A stretch of 7,119 bases of DNA from DASUUR01 sp036373975 (lineage in GTDB: Bacteria > Patescibacteriota > Saccharimonadia > Saccharimonadales > Saccharimonadaceae): assembly GCA_036373975.1 (NCBI GenBank), contig DASUUR010000008.1:1-7119 (forward strand). The letters are read 5' to 3'. Both the position numbers and the translations under genes were made by a program. How positions within the stretch are numbered: the stretch's first letter is position 1; each line of letters begins with the position of its first letter. Shown here piece by piece: positions 5,943 to 7,119 of the stretch. Under the pieces are notes generated by a model. The model made no database searches. It saw only the letters and a program-made list of their open reading frames with translations, and had not been told where the DNA came from.

Positions 5943-7119
5943 GTGGCACGTTTACCGCAACCAGGCCAGGATGTTGGTGTGTGGGGAGATATCCTTAACG
6001 ACTATTTGCGCACAGAGCACTCTGCCAATGGGCTACATAATGTAAGGGCGATTCTCGATGTGCCGCAAGCCGAGGGCATGATACTGGTATCACACACCGG
6101 TGCGGCTAAAGGAGTTGCCTGGCGCATTATTGATACCGACGGCATGCTTGCAGCAAATAGCGATGACCGAATAGCCTCGCAGCGAGCAGTTCGTGAGTTT
6201 GTTGATGCTAAGTTCACGCTTGCCGCTAGCACACGGACTACCCGGTTTGTTGTGGGGCCAGATAGTGCCGGCTATATTGTTGATGGTAATAATGATCATA
6301 TTCAGATACAACAGGCGATAGACGACGCACACGCTAGTTGGCTTGCCAATGGTATTGTATCGGAGGTTTTCATAAGGAACTATGTGTATGACTGTCGCCA
6401 AATTCAGATTAAGTCTGGTGTGCGATTGGTTGGGGAATCGCCTCAAGGCGTTGTGCTAAGCTACCCGAATACCTATAGTGCTTCAGCGATTATCAATCAG
6501 CACTATGCTGTTAACGGTGCCGCAGGCAATAATGTTATGGACGAGCATTTTAGTATTCGGTCGCTAACTATCCGGCATGAAGGGTCGAGCAAAACATCGG
6601 GTGGGGGCATTATCCTGCAGGGTGTACGACACTTTACAGTAAGCGAGGTAGAGTTTTGGGGATGCCCGCGCTTTAATATGCTTGTGACTGGTCGATACGG
6701 CGATACACTTTCGGGGATGTGTAATGTGACAAACGGCTCCGACAATTTAAGCGGCGTAGGCACGGCATTTTTGACAGAGCTTGCAGCTGGGGATATTGTG
6801 CGTATCCAGCGTAGCGAAGGCACTGATCGCTTCGTGCGTATTTATAAGGTGCTTTCTAATACGCTCGCCAAGCTTGATGGTGTTTACGGGCAGGAAACTA
6901 TGACGGGCAGGGCGCTATTTCGTGTGGAGCCAAATGTGGGCATGGTGCTTGAGCGTCTTAAATTTACCGGCACCTACGAGACTACAGAGGCATGGGACAA
7001 TTCTGGATTTGGTTTTTGCGACTATGGGATCGTGAAGGACTGTGAATCGTTTGGGGCACAAGGCTATGGCTTTGGCCCTGACCATTCACAAGGCATCCAG
7101 TTTATCAATTGCTATGCTC
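5943..7119 (+). CDS. Right-handed beta-helix (tail fibre / pectate lyase-like) protein, 3' end outside window
   Basis: The frame is open from GTG 5943 to the window edge, giving 392 codons with no stop, so the gene is incomplete. Residues 5-22 (PQPGQDVGVWGDILNDYL) resemble the PxPGxDxGTWGxxLNxFL N-terminus seen in some CPR, actinobacterial and phage tail-type proteins. Residues 72-90, with DDRIASQRAVREFVDAK, resemble the DxRIPSQKAVKxYVD module common in phage tail fibres. From about 105 a pectate-lyase/GH28-like fold begins: GYIVDGNNDHIQIQQAID (110-127), then IKSGVRLVGE (156-165). Short strand-turn repeats follow (for example IRSLTIRHEG, ILQGVRHFTVSEVEFWG). Residues 259-327 look like a separate small beta domain inserted into the helix (NVTNGSDNLSGVGTAFL, AAGDIVRI), after which helix strands resume (GIVKDCESFGAQGYGFG). 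There is no signal peptide or membrane segment at the N-terminus. A role in surface display, host attachment or glycan binding is plausible but inferred. No catalytic residues can be assigned, and a prophage-derived fibre is an alternative. Confidence 0.8.
   Translation, partial: MARLPQPGQDVGVWGDILNDYLRTEHSANGLHNVRAILDVPQAEGMILVSHTGAAKGVAWRIIDTDGMLAANSDDRIASQRAVREFVDAKFTLAASTRTTRFVVGPDSAGYIVDGNNDHIQIQQAIDDAHASWLANGIVSEVFIRNYVYDCRQIQIKSGVRLVGESPQGVVLSYPNTYSASAIINQHYAVNGAAGNNVMDEHFSIRSLTIRHEGSSKTSGGGIILQGVRHFTVSEVEFWGCPRFNMLVTGRYGDTLSGMCNVTNGSDNLSGVGTAFLTELAAGDIVRIQRSEGTDRFVRIYKVLSNTLAKLDGVYGQETMTGRALFRVEPNVGMVLERLKFTGTYETTEAWDNSGFGFCDYGIVKDCESFGAQGYGFGPDHSQGIQFINCYA

Noticed and set aside
6002..6823. 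Three reverse-strand open frames at 6002-6232, 6090-6446 and 6503-6823
   Set aside because: They are shadows of the + strand beta-helix frame, which is open for 392 codons, carries recognisable motifs, and has its own promoter and ribosome binding site.

Overview
The window looks like chromosomal DNA from a bacterium of the Candidate Phyla Radiation (Patescibacteria), most likely Candidatus Saccharibacteria (TM7). This is an inference from overall protein flavour: a compact TilS, a CPR-like FtsH, a divergent MurJ, and a beta-helix protein with a PxPGxDxGxWGxxLND-type N-terminus. No rRNA or other marker gene is present to confirm it. The standard code fits: conserved residues are read normally, no gene has an internal TGA, and the four visible stops are TAA, TAG, TAG and TAA.

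Layout, all on the + strand and tightly packed. (1) 1-459 is the 3' part of tilS (tRNA-Ile lysidine synthase), cut by the left edge. (2) 522-2378 is ftsH, a complete membrane AAA+ zinc protease. (3) 2388-4043 is murJ, a lipid II flippase of the MOP superfamily, starting with GTG 9 nt after the ftsH stop and probably translationally coupled to it. (4) 4079-5875 is lepA (elongation factor 4), complete, with no Shine-Dalgarno, an in-frame TGA directly before its ATG, and a -10-like TACAAT placed where a leaderless transcript would need it. (5) 5943-7119 is the first 392 codons of a right-handed beta-helix protein resembling phage tail fibres or pectate lyases. It starts with GTG and runs off the right edge.

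The first four genes are housekeeping: tRNA decoding fidelity, membrane protein quality control, peptidoglycan precursor export and translation. The last gene is different in kind. It has its own strong sigma70-like promoter (TTGACA-N17-TAATCT), a perfect inverted repeat at the predicted transcription start and a near-perfect Shine-Dalgarno. It looks like an accessory, independently controlled surface or attachment protein next to a core operon. It is the best candidate in the window for something little described. No RNA genes, insertion sequences, CRISPR arrays or origins were seen. No non-coding stretch exceeds 67 bases.
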